Positions 34,134-42,368 are shown, numbered from the stretch's first letter. The stretch is DNA of 55,199 nucleotides from Bacillota bacterium (GCA_018818645.1 JAHIRQ010000067.1:1-55199), one strand, 5' to 3'. The notes: a model not told the origin generated them from the letters alone. Numbers and translations are program-made.

Positions 34134-35745
34134 CGATCTCACCTTTATCTTTCTTAAATACTCTAACCTCATATGGCTTAAGCACACCTTGATGCATTTC
34201 ATCATTTCCTAATATGTAAAGATAATCTTTTGTATCTGGATAATCATCTATATAATCTTCTGAAAAGTTAGCAATTAACAATATTTCTTCATTTTTATAA
34301 ACTCTTCGATAACAAAACAGTCTCTCATCTGTGTTTTCAATCAAACGATATTCTCCGTAAACAACAGTTTCATTTTCTTTTCTGAAAGCGATGAGTTTCT
34401 TGTAAAAGTGATAAATGGATTCTGGATCTTGAATAGCATTTTCAACATGAATAAAATCTTTATTAGGATTGACATTTAACCATGGTTTAACATCACTAAA
34501 TCCACCATATAAAGATGAATCCCATTGCATTGGAGTTCTCGCATTGTCTCTTCCCTTAGCATTAAGTGCTTCCCATACACGTTTTGTTGGCCAAATCAAT
34601 GATTTTTCATGAAACATGTTAATCGCTTCAATGTCTCTGAGCTCATCAACTGAACACATTTTCATGTTGGTCATTCCGATTTCTTCACCTTGATATATAA
34701 AAGGTGTTCCTTGCATAAAATGTAGAATTGCTCCGAACATCTTAGCGCTCTTGATTCGGTATGTTGTATCATTTCCCCATCTAGATACGATTCTTGGTTG
34801 GTCATGATTACTCCAGTAAAGACTATTCCATCCCTTTTCATATAAAGAGGTTTGCCATTTGGATAACACTCGTTTCAAATCCTTTAAATCCAAAGGTTTT
34901 AAATGCCATTTATCATGATGAGGTTCTTGGTCTAATCCAATATGCTGGAACTGAAATACCATATCAAGCTCATTAGAATCTATTTTTGTAAACTTAATTG
35001 CTATCTCTGGTGTTACTCCTCCAGTTTCACCAACTGTCAGTGTTTTTCTTCCTTTAAAACAATTCTCATACATTTCTTTTAGATAATCATGAAGCTTTGG
35101 ACCATTTCCAAGAATACCTAAATCAATATCTTTACCGATTAAGTCTATAACATCCATTCGAAAACCATCAACACCCATATCCAACCAGTAATTCATCATT
35201 TTATAGATTTCAAAACGAAGTGTTTGATTCTTCCAGTTGAGATCTGGTTGTTTCTTACTAAATAAATGGAGATAATATGCTTCTTTATTTGGAGTAAGAT
35301 CCCATGCACTTCCTCCAAAAAAAGATGACTGACTTGTTGGAGGTTGATTGTCTTTATTTTCTTTAAATATATAATAATCTTTATAAGGACTCAAAGGATT
35401 ATGAACAGCAGATTGAAACCATTCATGTTCATCACTTGTATGATTGACAACTAAATCCATAATGATCTTTAATTTCTTTTGATGTGCTATATCAAGCAAT
35501 CTTATCATATCATCTAATGTTCCAAACATAGGATTGATATTGTAATAATCTGAGATATCATAACCATTATCATCCATAGGTGAGGAGTAAACAGGGCTTA
35601 ACCAAAGAATATCAACACCTAAATCTTTTAAATAATCAAGTTTTTCTATAATACCATTTAAATCGCCAATCCCATCACCATTGGTATCTTTGAAACTTAA
35701 TGGATATATCTGATAGATTACAGATTTTTCGTACCATCTGTTCAT
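34120..35745 (-). CDS. GH13 alpha-glucosidase (oligo-1,6-glucosidase type)
   Basis: A 541-residue cytosolic alpha-glucosidase. The four GH13 regions are present: DLVVNHTSDEH, GFRMDVIDLIG (nucleophile Asp), VGETGG (acid/base Glu) and YWSNHDQPR (stabilising Asp). The Val after the catalytic Asp, plus QPDLNW, fit the GH13_31 group that favours alpha-1,6 links, though trehalose-6-phosphate hydrolase relatives are close. It is third in operon 2, after two dehydrogenases. An alpha-glucosidase among beta-glucan genes suggests branched or decorated glucan, or shared regulation with another sugar. It ends inside the GH35 start region. Confidence 0.92.
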   Translation of the reverse strand: MNRWYEKSVIYQIYPLSFKDTNGDGIGDLNGIIEKLDYLKDLGVDILWLSPVYSSPMDDNGYDISDYYNINPMFGTLDDMIRLLDIAHQKKLKIIMDLVVNHTSDEHEWFQSAVHNPLSPYKDYYIFKENKDNQPPTSQSSFFGGSAWDLTPNKEAYYLHLFSKKQPDLNWKNQTLRFEIYKMMNYWLDMGVDGFRMDVIDLIGKDIDLGILGNGPKLHDYLKEMYENCFKGRKTLTVGETGGVTPEIAIKFTKIDSNELDMVFQFQHIGLDQEPHHDKWHLKPLDLKDLKRVLSKWQTSLYEKGWNSLYWSNHDQPRIVSRWGNDTTYRIKSAKMFGAILHFMQGTPFIYQGEEIGMTNMKMCSVDELRDIEAINMFHEKSLIWPTKRVWEALNAKGRDNARTPMQWDSSLYGGFSDVKPWLNVNPNKDFIHVENAIQDPESIYHFYKKLIAFRKENETVVYGEYRLIENTDERLFCYRRVYKNEEILLIANFSEDYIDDYPDTKDYLYILGNDEMHQGVLKPYEVRVFKKDKGEIDVSI

Positions 35746-35758
35746 AATGTCCTCCCTT

Positions 35759-36787
35759 TTAGTTTTTATTAAAATAACTTGTATCTAAAAATATTTTTTC
35801 TCTAAAGTCAGGATTCTCATATACTTTATTGATTATTTCAAGACTTGTAATGGTATCTTTTGCTTGAACAACAGATCCATAACCATAGAGAATGTAATCA
35901 TATAAGTCATGGATTAGATTTTCGTGACTCGCTCCGAAATAAAACTTTTCACCTATCGTTTTTGAATCTTTTTCAATGACTTCTAATCCTTCCTCTGTAA
36001 GTTGGTATAGTGTATCTCCGATTAATTTAAATCTTCCTTTTTCAAAAATAAGATCAATTTCTACAGGTGAATCTACAGGATAATTATTGGTTGCTGATAA
36101 AAATCCTAACGATTGATTTTTAAATTTGATAACAATTTGCACATTATCTTCAACTTCAATTTCTGGTAATAAGTAATTAAAATATGATCCATATAGAAAG
36201 TCAATCTCTCCACCTAGTAGCGTTAAGATATCAAGTGTGTGGATTGCTTGATTAATCAAGACTCCACCACCTTCATGATTTTTAGTTCCACGCCATGAAG
36301 ATTGTTTATAATAGTTCATATCTCTTTTCCAATAAACTAAACCTCTTGAACTCAATAATTTACCAAATGGTTTACTGTTTTTGAGTTCTATCATTTTTTT
36401 TGTTGTTTTATTGGTTCGATTTTGAAGACAAACAGATAAGATAACTTCTTTATCAGCCGCTATTTCAGCAAGTTCAATCGCTTGAAGATAATCAATAGTT
36501 AATGGTTTTTCTGCCAATACATGGATATGGTTATTCAATAATTCTTTAACGATTTCATAATGTGTATCATGAGGTGTTAAGACGTGGACAACGTCAGGAT
36601 GTAAGTCTAATAATTCTTGAAATGTTTGAACATATGGAATTTGGTGGGTTAAACTCGCAGAAACTGCTCTTTCGATTTGGATATCATAAATACCAACAAT
36701 TTCAGCATCTTTATATTTTTTTATATTGAATATATGTGTATTGGATATCGCACCTAGTCCTATGATTCCTATTTTTAGTTTCTTCAC
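35759..36787 (-). CDS. Gfo/Idh/MocA-family oxidoreductase (second of a pair)
   Basis: A 342-residue NAD(P)-dependent sugar dehydrogenase. The Rossmann motif is GIIGLGAISNTH (residues 7-18). AEKPLT (about 92-97) carries the usual catalytic Lys, and GGGVLINQAIHTLDIL (about 173-188) the His of the substrate site. It starts with GTG at 36787, whose codon directly adjoins the TAA of the upstream homolog. The pair may act on different positions or stereoisomers of one sugar; together with the two TIM-barrel proteins they could oxidise, isomerise or eliminate glycosides. Substrate unknown. Confidence 0.9.
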   Translation of the reverse strand: MKKLKIGIIGLGAISNTHIFNIKKYKDAEIVGIYDIQIERAVSASLTHQIPYVQTFQELLDLHPDVVHVLTPHDTHYEIVKELLNNHIHVLAEKPLTIDYLQAIELAEIAADKEVILSVCLQNRTNKTTKKMIELKNSKPFGKLLSSRGLVYWKRDMNYYKQSSWRGTKNHEGGGVLINQAIHTLDILTLLGGEIDFLYGSYFNYLLPEIEVEDNVQIVIKFKNQSLGFLSATNNYPVDSPVEIDLIFEKGRFKLIGDTLYQLTEEGLEVIEKDSKTIGEKFYFGASHENLIHDLYDYILYGYGSVVQAKDTITSLEIINKVYENPDFREKIFLDTSYFNKN

Positions 36788-36788
36788 A

Positions 36789-37904
36789 TTATTTCTCCGA
36801 ATCTATTCTTAATTTAAGTTCAGTTATAAAAAGGTCTTCATCTAGTGTATCCAATTCGATTTTTTGTCCTAAAAATGCTGATAAGTGCATCGCGTTCGAA
36901 ATCGATAATCCTTTGACTCCTTCTTCACCAGGGGCAATCAAATTGGTCTTATTTACGATTGAGTCTACAAAATTATTGAGTATCACTAAATGTTGAACCC
37001 CCCATTGATTTTCTTTTAGATCAAAAGTAACTTTCTCGTTTTTAGGTGCTGCAAAATTGTTTTCGTGGTGTAACTTATCAAAATCAGCTTCATCCATTTC
37101 TAACTTATGCCAAGAGATTTGTCCATTTTCTACAACGATTTTCCCTTTACTACCAATCGCTTCTAAGCGATTCGTCCCTGGAGTGTCAAATGTAGAAGTG
37201 ATGAACACACCGGTTGCTCCATTTGGATATTCAAGATATGCTGTTACGTCATTCTCAACAGTTATATTTCGGTGTGCACCAAATTTCATAAATGCTTGAA
37301 CTGATTTTGGCATTCCAAAGATCCATTGAAGAAGATCAATTTGATGAGGTGCTTGATTTAAAAGCACACCGCCACCTTCTTTTTCCCAGGTAGCTCTCCA
37401 TCCACCACTTTCGTAATAGGTTGAACTACGATACCAGTTTGTAACAATCCAATTCACTCTTCTAAGTTCTCCAAGTAATCCTAAATCAATCATTTCTTTA
37501 ATCTTGATATATAGTGGATTGGTTCTTTGGTTTAGCATGATAGAAAAGACTTTATCTGAATGTTGAGCTAATTGATTAAGTTCACGCACATTTTTAGTAA
37601 AAACACCTGCAGGTTTTTCAATCAATAAATGTTTTTTGTGCTTCAATACTTCGATTCCTATCGTTGGGTGATCATAGTGTGGTGTAGCGATAATCACAGC
37701 ATCTAACTCTTCATCTGAAATGAAATCACTGAATTGATCATAGATTTTAACATCTTCATATTTCTGAGCAGCAATAAGTCTTTCTTGATCAATATCCATT
37801 ACAGAATGCAACAAAGCATTTTCCACTTTATTTGTGTATAATGAATCAGCATGAAAACTTCCCATATGACCAATACCGACAATCCCAACTTTTATTTGTC
37901 TCAT
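36789..37904 (-). CDS. Gfo/Idh/MocA-family oxidoreductase (first gene of operon 2)
   Basis: A 371-residue NAD(P)-dependent sugar dehydrogenase and first gene of operon 2. The Rossmann motif is GIVGIGHMGSFHAD (8-21), the catalytic Lys lies in IEKPAG, and the substrate His in GGGVLLNQAPHQIDLL. The C-terminal GFO_IDH_MocA_C domain follows (about 135-360). GGAGG is seven bases before the ATG. A LacI-type operator (37921-37932) sits just upstream of the ribosome site, so bound repressor would block the very start of the transcript. Activity is inferred only at family level (inositol, glucose or 3-keto-glycoside dehydrogenases belong here). Confidence 0.9.
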   Translation of the reverse strand: MRQIKVGIVGIGHMGSFHADSLYTNKVENALLHSVMDIDQERLIAAQKYEDVKIYDQFSDFISDEELDAVIIATPHYDHPTIGIEVLKHKKHLLIEKPAGVFTKNVRELNQLAQHSDKVFSIMLNQRTNPLYIKIKEMIDLGLLGELRRVNWIVTNWYRSSTYYESGGWRATWEKEGGGVLLNQAPHQIDLLQWIFGMPKSVQAFMKFGAHRNITVENDVTAYLEYPNGATGVFITSTFDTPGTNRLEAIGSKGKIVVENGQISWHKLEMDEADFDKLHHENNFAAPKNEKVTFDLKENQWGVQHLVILNNFVDSIVNKTNLIAPGEEGVKGLSISNAMHLSAFLGQKIELDTLDEDLFITELKLRIDSEK

Positions 37905-37920
37905 TTTTCTTCCTCCGAAG

Positions 37921-37932
37921 TGAAACGTTTCA
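37921..37932 (-). promoter_or_regulatory. LacI-type operator O3, perfect palindrome
   Basis: TGAAACGTTTCA, a perfect 12-bp palindrome with central CG. It lies about 40 bases into the transcript, immediately before the ribosome site of operon 2, and is the best of the related sites. Confidence 0.78.
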
Positions 37933-37951
37933 TTTAATTTGTAAAAAAAAT

Positions 37952-37965
37952 ATAAAACGCTTTCA
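37952..37965 (-). promoter_or_regulatory. CcpA cre-like site at the start of operon 2
   Basis: Minus-strand TGAAAGCGTTTTAT fits TGWAANCGNTNWCA except for the last two bases. It lies about 7-20 bases downstream of the expected transcription start, as in operon 1. Confidence 0.55.
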
Positions 37966-37978
37966 TTATCATAATCTT

Positions 37979-38007
37979 ATTATACTTTATAGATTGCAAA
38001 ATTACAA
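37979..38007 (-). promoter_or_regulatory. Promoter of operon 2
   Basis: Minus-strand TTGTAA (38002-38007), a 17-base spacer and TATAAT (37979-37984). It drives the first dehydrogenase gene. Confidence 0.8.
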
Positions 38008-38022
38008 TTATAGAAACCTCTT

Positions 38023-38868
38023 TTATGGAATAAATTTTAAAAATACCTCAAGTGTTGCTTGAAAAACTTCAAAAGGTTTTGAGTTTTTTGCGCGTCCTGA
38101 TTTATTAATTTCTAGTTTATTTAAATATGCAAAATCTGCCAAGTGGGGCTCTAAAGTAAAGAAACCTTTATACCCTGAGTTAATGATATTTTGAGTGATT
38201 TCTTTAACATAACCATTTCCTTGACCAATCAATACATTTTCACTTGTAGTTTTAATTGCATCTTTGATGTGCATATACTCAATATCTTCTTTTAATAATA
38301 AGTAAGCTTCCATTGCATCATCTCCAACTTGAACAAAATTTGCAGTGTCAAAAGCAAACTTTAATTGAGGATGATTCAGTGTTTTCATAATTTTTTTGCA
38401 ATAAATTGCTTGGTCTCCATAGATATCTTTTTCATTTTCATGAAGAATGACTACATTTTTTCCTTGAGCAGCACGAAGTAATTCCTTGAAAAATTGGACA
38501 ACTTTTGAAAATGATGCATCACTATGGTCTTCTACAAATAAACTAAACACTCTAACATATCGAGTCTTTACGAGTTCCATAATTTTAATCAACTCGTGAA
38601 ATTTCTTGAGCTGATCCATTTTATTCTTTTCATCATCGATTTTTACTTTACCAATTGGAGACCCTATCGATGATACATGAATGTCATATTCTACCAAATA
38701 TGGATACACGTCTTTTTTGAATTCTTCGTATGTGAAATCTAGTATATTCTTTCCATTTATACTGCGTAATGCAATATAAGAAATACCAAGTTGTTTCAAA
38801 CTTTTTAGCTGGGTTATAAAGTCACTTGATATTTCATCTGCGAATCCTGATATTAAAATTGGATACAT
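38023..38868 (-). CDS. TIM-barrel sugar isomerase/epimerase, second copy
   Basis: A 281-residue cytosolic member of the xylose-isomerase-like family. Probable metal ligands and catalytic residues are in ILHENEKDIYG, FAFDTANF, YMHIKDA and FTLEPHL. It resembles the protein at 28264-29043 in fold and motifs but is not a close copy. An in-frame ATG at 38910 gives 14 more residues, but AGAGG at 38879-38883 and the typical opening MYPILISGFADEIS favour 38868. It has its own promoter and an operator-like site. Read-through into the promoter of operon 2 is possible, since I see no terminator after it. Confidence 0.85.
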   Translation of the reverse strand: MYPILISGFADEISSDFITQLKSLKQLGISYIALRSINGKNILDFTYEEFKKDVYPYLVEYDIHVSSIGSPIGKVKIDDEKNKMDQLKKFHELIKIMELVKTRYVRVFSLFVEDHSDASFSKVVQFFKELLRAAQGKNVVILHENEKDIYGDQAIYCKKIMKTLNHPQLKFAFDTANFVQVGDDAMEAYLLLKEDIEYMHIKDAIKTTSENVLIGQGNGYVKEITQNIINSGYKGFFTLEPHLADFAYLNKLEINKSGRAKNSKPFEVFQATLEVFLKFIP

Positions 38869-38884
38869 ATTTATATTTCCTCTC

Positions 38885-38896
38885 AATCGTTTCAAT
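38885..38896 (-). promoter_or_regulatory. Weak LacI-type operator-like site
   Basis: Minus-strand TGAAACGATTGA keeps one perfect half-site (TGAAACG) of the palindrome at 37921. It lies between the -10 box and the ribosome site of the second isomerase gene. Confidence 0.4.
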
Positions 38897-38925
38897 AATG
38901 AGTCATTCATGAATATTCTAAATCT

Positions 38926-38931
38926 ATTATA
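38926..38931 (-). promoter_or_regulatory. Extended -10 promoter of the second isomerase gene
   Basis: Minus-strand TGATATAAT, with TATAAT at 38926-38931. No good -35 box is visible, as is common for extended -10 promoters. Confidence 0.5.
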
Positions 38932-39018
38932 TCATCACCTCATGCAATATATGAAAGCAAATCTGTAGTCAAATTTATGGATAAGTGGTACTTTTTAATT
39001 AAGAAAGGGTGATTTATT

Positions 39019-39420
39019 TTGAAAGCTGATGTATTTGTAAACTTATGTGTTGCAGATGTTTTAAAATCTAGAAAATTTTTTGAGAATCTAGGCTTTGAAG
39101 TTAAAGAAGAATATTCTGATGATACCGGATATTGTCTATCCATTAATGAACGTACGTACGCGATGATGTTAGGACTTGAAAAATATATGCTTTTCTCTAA
39201 AAATACAGTTGTTGATTCCTTTAAACACACAGAACTTATATTTAGTTTAGATGTTGGTAGTGTTGATGCTGTGAATCAAATCTTAGACAAAGTCAAAAAA
39301 CTTGGTGGTACAGAAATAGGAAGTGCGCATGATGATGACTATATGTATTACCGTTCATTTAGAGATTTAGATGGACATCACTTTGAAATATTTTCGATGA
39401 AGAAAAATATAAATACTTAA
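39019..39420 (+). CDS. VOC-family (glyoxalase/bleomycin resistance-like) protein
   Basis: A 133-residue protein of the vicinal-oxygen-chelate fold. Two beta-alpha-beta-beta-beta modules are seen: the first opens VFVNLCVADVLKSRKFFENLGF, and the second ends FRDLDGHHFEIFSM. Members include glyoxalase I, dioxygenases and antibiotic-binding proteins; this lactoylglutathione-lyase-like subgroup is mostly of unknown role. The start is TTG at 39019, six bases after AAAGGGTG. It is a single gene ended by the terminator at 39422-39456. Confidence 0.85.
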   Translation: MKADVFVNLCVADVLKSRKFFENLGFEVKEEYSDDTGYCLSINERTYAMMLGLEKYMLFSKNTVVDSFKHTELIFSLDVGSVDAVNQILDKVKKLGGTEIGSAHDDDYMYYRSFRDLDGHHFEIFSMKKNINT

Positions 39421-39421
39421 A

Positions 39422-39456
39422 AAATAATGGGAGTCCTAATCAGGAATCCCATTTTT
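39422..39456. terminator. Bidirectional terminator between convergent genes
   Basis: AATGGGA (39426-39432) pairs with TCCCATT (39447-39453), with an inner TCCT/AGGA stem. An A-tract before and a T-tract after serve both the VOC gene and the HMA operon. Confidence 0.85.
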
Positions 39457-39458
39457 AG

Positions 39459-39707
39459 TTATTCACCATTGATGATGTCTTCATCATATTCAATTAAGTC
39501 TACAATATTTGGTTCAAATCCTAGTTTTGATATGGTATGCATGATTTGATCCAATTCAACTAGATTTCTATCAAAAACAATTTTAGCATGTGCGTAGGTG
39601 AAATCATAATTAAATTGCTCAACTCCGAGTGTATACAGTGCATGTTCAATGGATGTCAAACACCCGTCACAATGTTCTCCTATAAAACTCAAGTAAACAA
39701 TAGGCAT
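39459..39707 (-). CDS. Heavy-metal-associated (HMA) domain protein
   Basis: An 82-residue protein with a single ferredoxin-like HMA domain: HCDGCLTSIEHAL (12-24) carries the CxxC metal pair, followed by YDFTYAHAKIVFD and the helix LDQIMHTISKLGFEP. It could be a CopZ-like copper or other soft-metal chaperone, although the canonical MxCxxC Met is replaced here. No P-type ATPase or metal regulator lies nearby. It is the last of three genes transcribed together, 17 bases after the dehydrogenase, with an AGGAGG-type ribosome site. Confidence 0.8.
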   Translation of the reverse strand: MPIVYLSFIGEHCDGCLTSIEHALYTLGVEQFNYDFTYAHAKIVFDRNLVELDQIMHTISKLGFEPNIVDLIEYDEDIINGE

Positions 39708-39724
39708 TGCAAACCTCCTGATGA

Positions 39725-40576
39725 TTACATCATATTTCTCAAGTAATATTCAATGATACTTTGTGTACCATCTTCTGAGAATCCATGATCCGATAAAATC
39801 TGATATGCTTTGCAAGCATTTTCGACACCTTGAAGTTTTAAATCTTTCTTTTCTTCCAATACCAGTTTCAAGTCTTTCAAATAATGTTTGACAAAGAAAC
39901 CTGGAGTGTAATCTTTATTGATCATTTTAGCTCCATTATATTGAGCTTGCCATGAGTTTGCTGATCCACCTGTAATGACTCCTAGCATTGCTTCTAAATC
40001 AAGACCTTTTGTTTTCGCATAAACAAGCGCTTCAGTGATTCCTATTATATTTCCAGCAATAACAGTTTGATTTGCAAGCTTAGCGTGCATTCCTGATCCA
40101 GCTTTACCCATATAAGTCACTGTTTTACCCATGATTTTAAAGAGTGGTAACACACTTTCAAAAACCTCTTTATCTCCACCAACCATAATGGAAAGTGTTG
40201 CATTAATTGCACCAATGTCACCACCGGTGACAGGAGCATCTAACATTCTTAATCCTAATTTCCATGCTTCATGATATAACTCAATAGCAAGTGTTGGTGA
40301 TGATGTTGTCATATCGACAAGTATCGCACCTTTTTTAACATGCTTCATAACTTCAATATATGTTTCTTTTACATCACTAGGATATCCGACGATGGAAAAG
40401 ATTATATCAGCATCTTTCACACATTCTTTAATACTTTCTACTGCTTTCACATTTGGTTCTAATGCTTTCGCTTTTTCAAATGTTCTGTTGAATGCAGTAA
40501 TCGTATATCCTGCAGCACTTAAGTGATTGACCATGGGTCTACCCATGACTCCTGTTCCAATCCAAGCAATTTTCAT
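39725..40576 (-). CDS. NAD(P)-dependent beta-hydroxyacid dehydrogenase
   Basis: A 283-residue oxidoreductase of the 3-hydroxyisobutyrate dehydrogenase / tartronate semialdehyde reductase family. It has the Rossmann motif WIGTGVMGRPM (5-15), the substrate motif DAPVTGGDIGA (about 116-126) and the catalytic Lys in GSGMHAKLANQ (about 164). NRT after the second strand suggests NADP. It lies in a three-gene operon between a hydrolase and an HMA protein; the context does not reveal a pathway. Succinic semialdehyde or glyoxylate reductase activity is also possible. Confidence 0.9.
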   Translation of the reverse strand: MKIAWIGTGVMGRPMVNHLSAAGYTITAFNRTFEKAKALEPNVKAVESIKECVKDADIIFSIVGYPSDVKETYIEVMKHVKKGAILVDMTTSSPTLAIELYHEAWKLGLRMLDAPVTGGDIGAINATLSIMVGGDKEVFESVLPLFKIMGKTVTYMGKAGSGMHAKLANQTVIAGNIIGITEALVYAKTKGLDLEAMLGVITGGSANSWQAQYNGAKMINKDYTPGFFVKHYLKDLKLVLEEKKDLKLQGVENACKAYQILSDHGFSEDGTQSIIEYYLRNMM

Positions 40577-40591
40577 GATAATCTCCTTATT

Positions 40592-41383
40592 TTAAGTTCT
40601 TTCCTTCAACCATTCTAAAACATCATTAAATACTTTTTCACGATCTAGATCGTTAAATATTTCATGATAGGCATCTGGATAAGTAATTATTTTTTTATCT
40701 TCCAAAGGAATGATGTTAAATAGTCTTCTACTAAACTCTACTGGTACAATTTTATCTGCTTCGCCATGGATAATCAATACTGGTGTTTGATATTGAGCGA
40801 TTCTCTTATTTAAAAATCTTACGCCCCCTACAAACATGTTGCCAGCAAGTGAAAAATGAAATTTCTTTAAGTTAAGAGGATCTTCAATATAAGCTTTTTC
40901 TACTTCTTTTATTCTTGATAATTGGTCATCTGCAAAATTAGTCTTTTTCGTTAACATTCCTAACCATTTATAACCGATGAATCTAAAGGGTAGGACATCC
41001 TTAATAAAATAGGATGGGGCAGCACTTGAAATGATACCATCAACATCTTTATATTTGACTGCGTACATATTAACAATTAACGCTCCCATGCTGTGTCCTA
41101 ATAAAATAATCTTTTTAGGATCTCTTTTCTTTTCATCCAAAACTAAGACATGTAAATCTTCAATGGTTTGATGATAACTCTTTAGTGCTCCACGTTTTCC
41201 CTGACTTTGCCCATGTCCTCTTAAATCGTAGCGAACAACATTAAAAGATGCGTCATTTAGTTTTTTAGTAATCTCATCATATCTTCCGGAATGTTCTGCA
41301 ATTCCGTGAGTTATAATAATGCTTCCTTTCGGGTTTTCTACATCATTTCTTTTGACATGTAATAAAATATCATTGACTAGCAT
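40592..41383 (-). CDS. Alpha/beta hydrolase, monoglyceride lipase/lysophospholipase type
   Basis: A 263-residue serine hydrolase. The nucleophile elbow is GHSMGAL (about 96-102), the acid is in IHGEADKIVP, and the base is His in PDAYHEIFND. HGIAEHSGRY near residue 27 is typical of the monoacylglycerol lipase/lysophospholipase group (Hydrolase_4). No signal peptide. It is the first gene of an operon with the dehydrogenase and HMA protein. A TATAAT (41405-41410, minus) lies upstream, divergent from the membrane protein at 41485. It probably acts in lipid turnover. Confidence 0.9.
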   Translation of the reverse strand: MLVNDILLHVKRNDVENPKGSIIITHGIAEHSGRYDEITKKLNDASFNVVRYDLRGHGQSQGKRGALKSYHQTIEDLHVLVLDEKKRDPKKIILLGHSMGALIVNMYAVKYKDVDGIISSAAPSYFIKDVLPFRFIGYKWLGMLTKKTNFADDQLSRIKEVEKAYIEDPLNLKKFHFSLAGNMFVGGVRFLNKRIAQYQTPVLIIHGEADKIVPVEFSRRLFNIIPLEDKKIITYPDAYHEIFNDLDREKVFNDVLEWLKERT

Positions 41384-41484
41384 CGTTAATCACTCCTTTC
41401 TTTTATTATACATCGAAAAAACTCTTCAAGAAATGATAATTTCATGATATGATAAGTGTAATAATAGATAACGAGGTTTCTATC

Positions 41485-42348
41485 ATGAAAAAACTCACAA
41501 TATTCTTGCTTATTTTAAGCACCATCTGTCTATTTCCTTTTCTCACAGCGAATGCTGATGTTGGTCCTAAAAGAACTTTAGATATCGAGGTTATCGGTGT
41601 CGAAGAGCCTTACTTCTTAGAACTATTAGAACAAGGAACACTAGCCCCAATTGAAACACTTGAAACAGATTACCCCAATGAAGATGAAGAAGGAGAAATT
41701 TTTCCTGAACTTTTATATACATTCACCGAAAATGGTTATGTATCTTCTTATTTTGTGCGTGCTTGGGGTGTTTTTCCATCTAGAGTTTCAGAAAATTATT
41801 TTAGACATTCCTATAACCCACCTTCAAATTTTAAGATCCTTATTATTTTTGAGGACGGTTCATATGTAACATCTAAACCAGTAACAACTTCTCTTTTCAA
41901 TAGTAAAGTTACATTTGATTTAACAGATGTCAATTTAGAAGTTGTTGTATCCAATGCAGGAACTATAGTTGAAGATCTACCTGTTCAAACGATGACAATG
42001 GAATTAATTCTTAGAATTATCGGAACGATTCTAATTGAACTAATCGTCTTATTCTTATTTGGTTACGCGACAAAGAAGAGTTATTTATTTGTCACATATA
42101 TCAATTTAATTACTCAAGTGACGCTAACAGGCTTTATGTTCATGATGAAATATTATTACTTCCCAGTTTTCGGAGAACTTGCAGTATTAGCGATCGGTGA
42201 ACTCTTAATCTTCACGATTGAAATTATATTATTCAGACATTATTTAACTGAAAAAACAAAGAACCGTGCAATGCTTTACGCATTAATCGCAAACTTCTTC
42301 TCACTCATCGCAAGCTTTTCAATCATGATTTTATTAATGAACATGTAG
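41485..42348 (+). CDS. Exported membrane protein of unknown function
   Basis: A 287-residue protein I do not recognise. It has a signal peptide (MKKLTIFLLILSTICLFPFLTANA), an acidic beta-rich external domain of about 150 residues (DVGPKRTLDIEVIGVEEPYF onward), and then four transmembrane helices (about 170-285). The GPKRTLDI opening and C-terminal helices recall small sensor or scaffold proteins, but no domain is clear. ATG 41485 follows GAGG at 41473-41476; a longer reading from 41449 would lack a ribosome site and bury the signal peptide. It is a single gene with its own terminator, next to no obvious partner. Confidence 0.75.
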   Translation: MKKLTIFLLILSTICLFPFLTANADVGPKRTLDIEVIGVEEPYFLELLEQGTLAPIETLETDYPNEDEEGEIFPELLYTFTENGYVSSYFVRAWGVFPSRVSENYFRHSYNPPSNFKILIIFEDGSYVTSKPVTTSLFNSKVTFDLTDVNLEVVVSNAGTIVEDLPVQTMTMELILRIIGTILIELIVLFLFGYATKKSYLFVTYINLITQVTLTGFMFMMKYYYFPVFGELAVLAIGELLIFTIEIILFRHYLTEKTKNRAMLYALIANFFSLIASFSIMILLMNM

Positions 42349-42368
42349 TTACAATTTAACAAATAATG

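Noticed and set aside
38940-39230. A 96-codon minus-strand frame opposite the VOC gene.
   Set aside because: It is antisense to the well-supported VOC reading frame and lacks a ribosome site.
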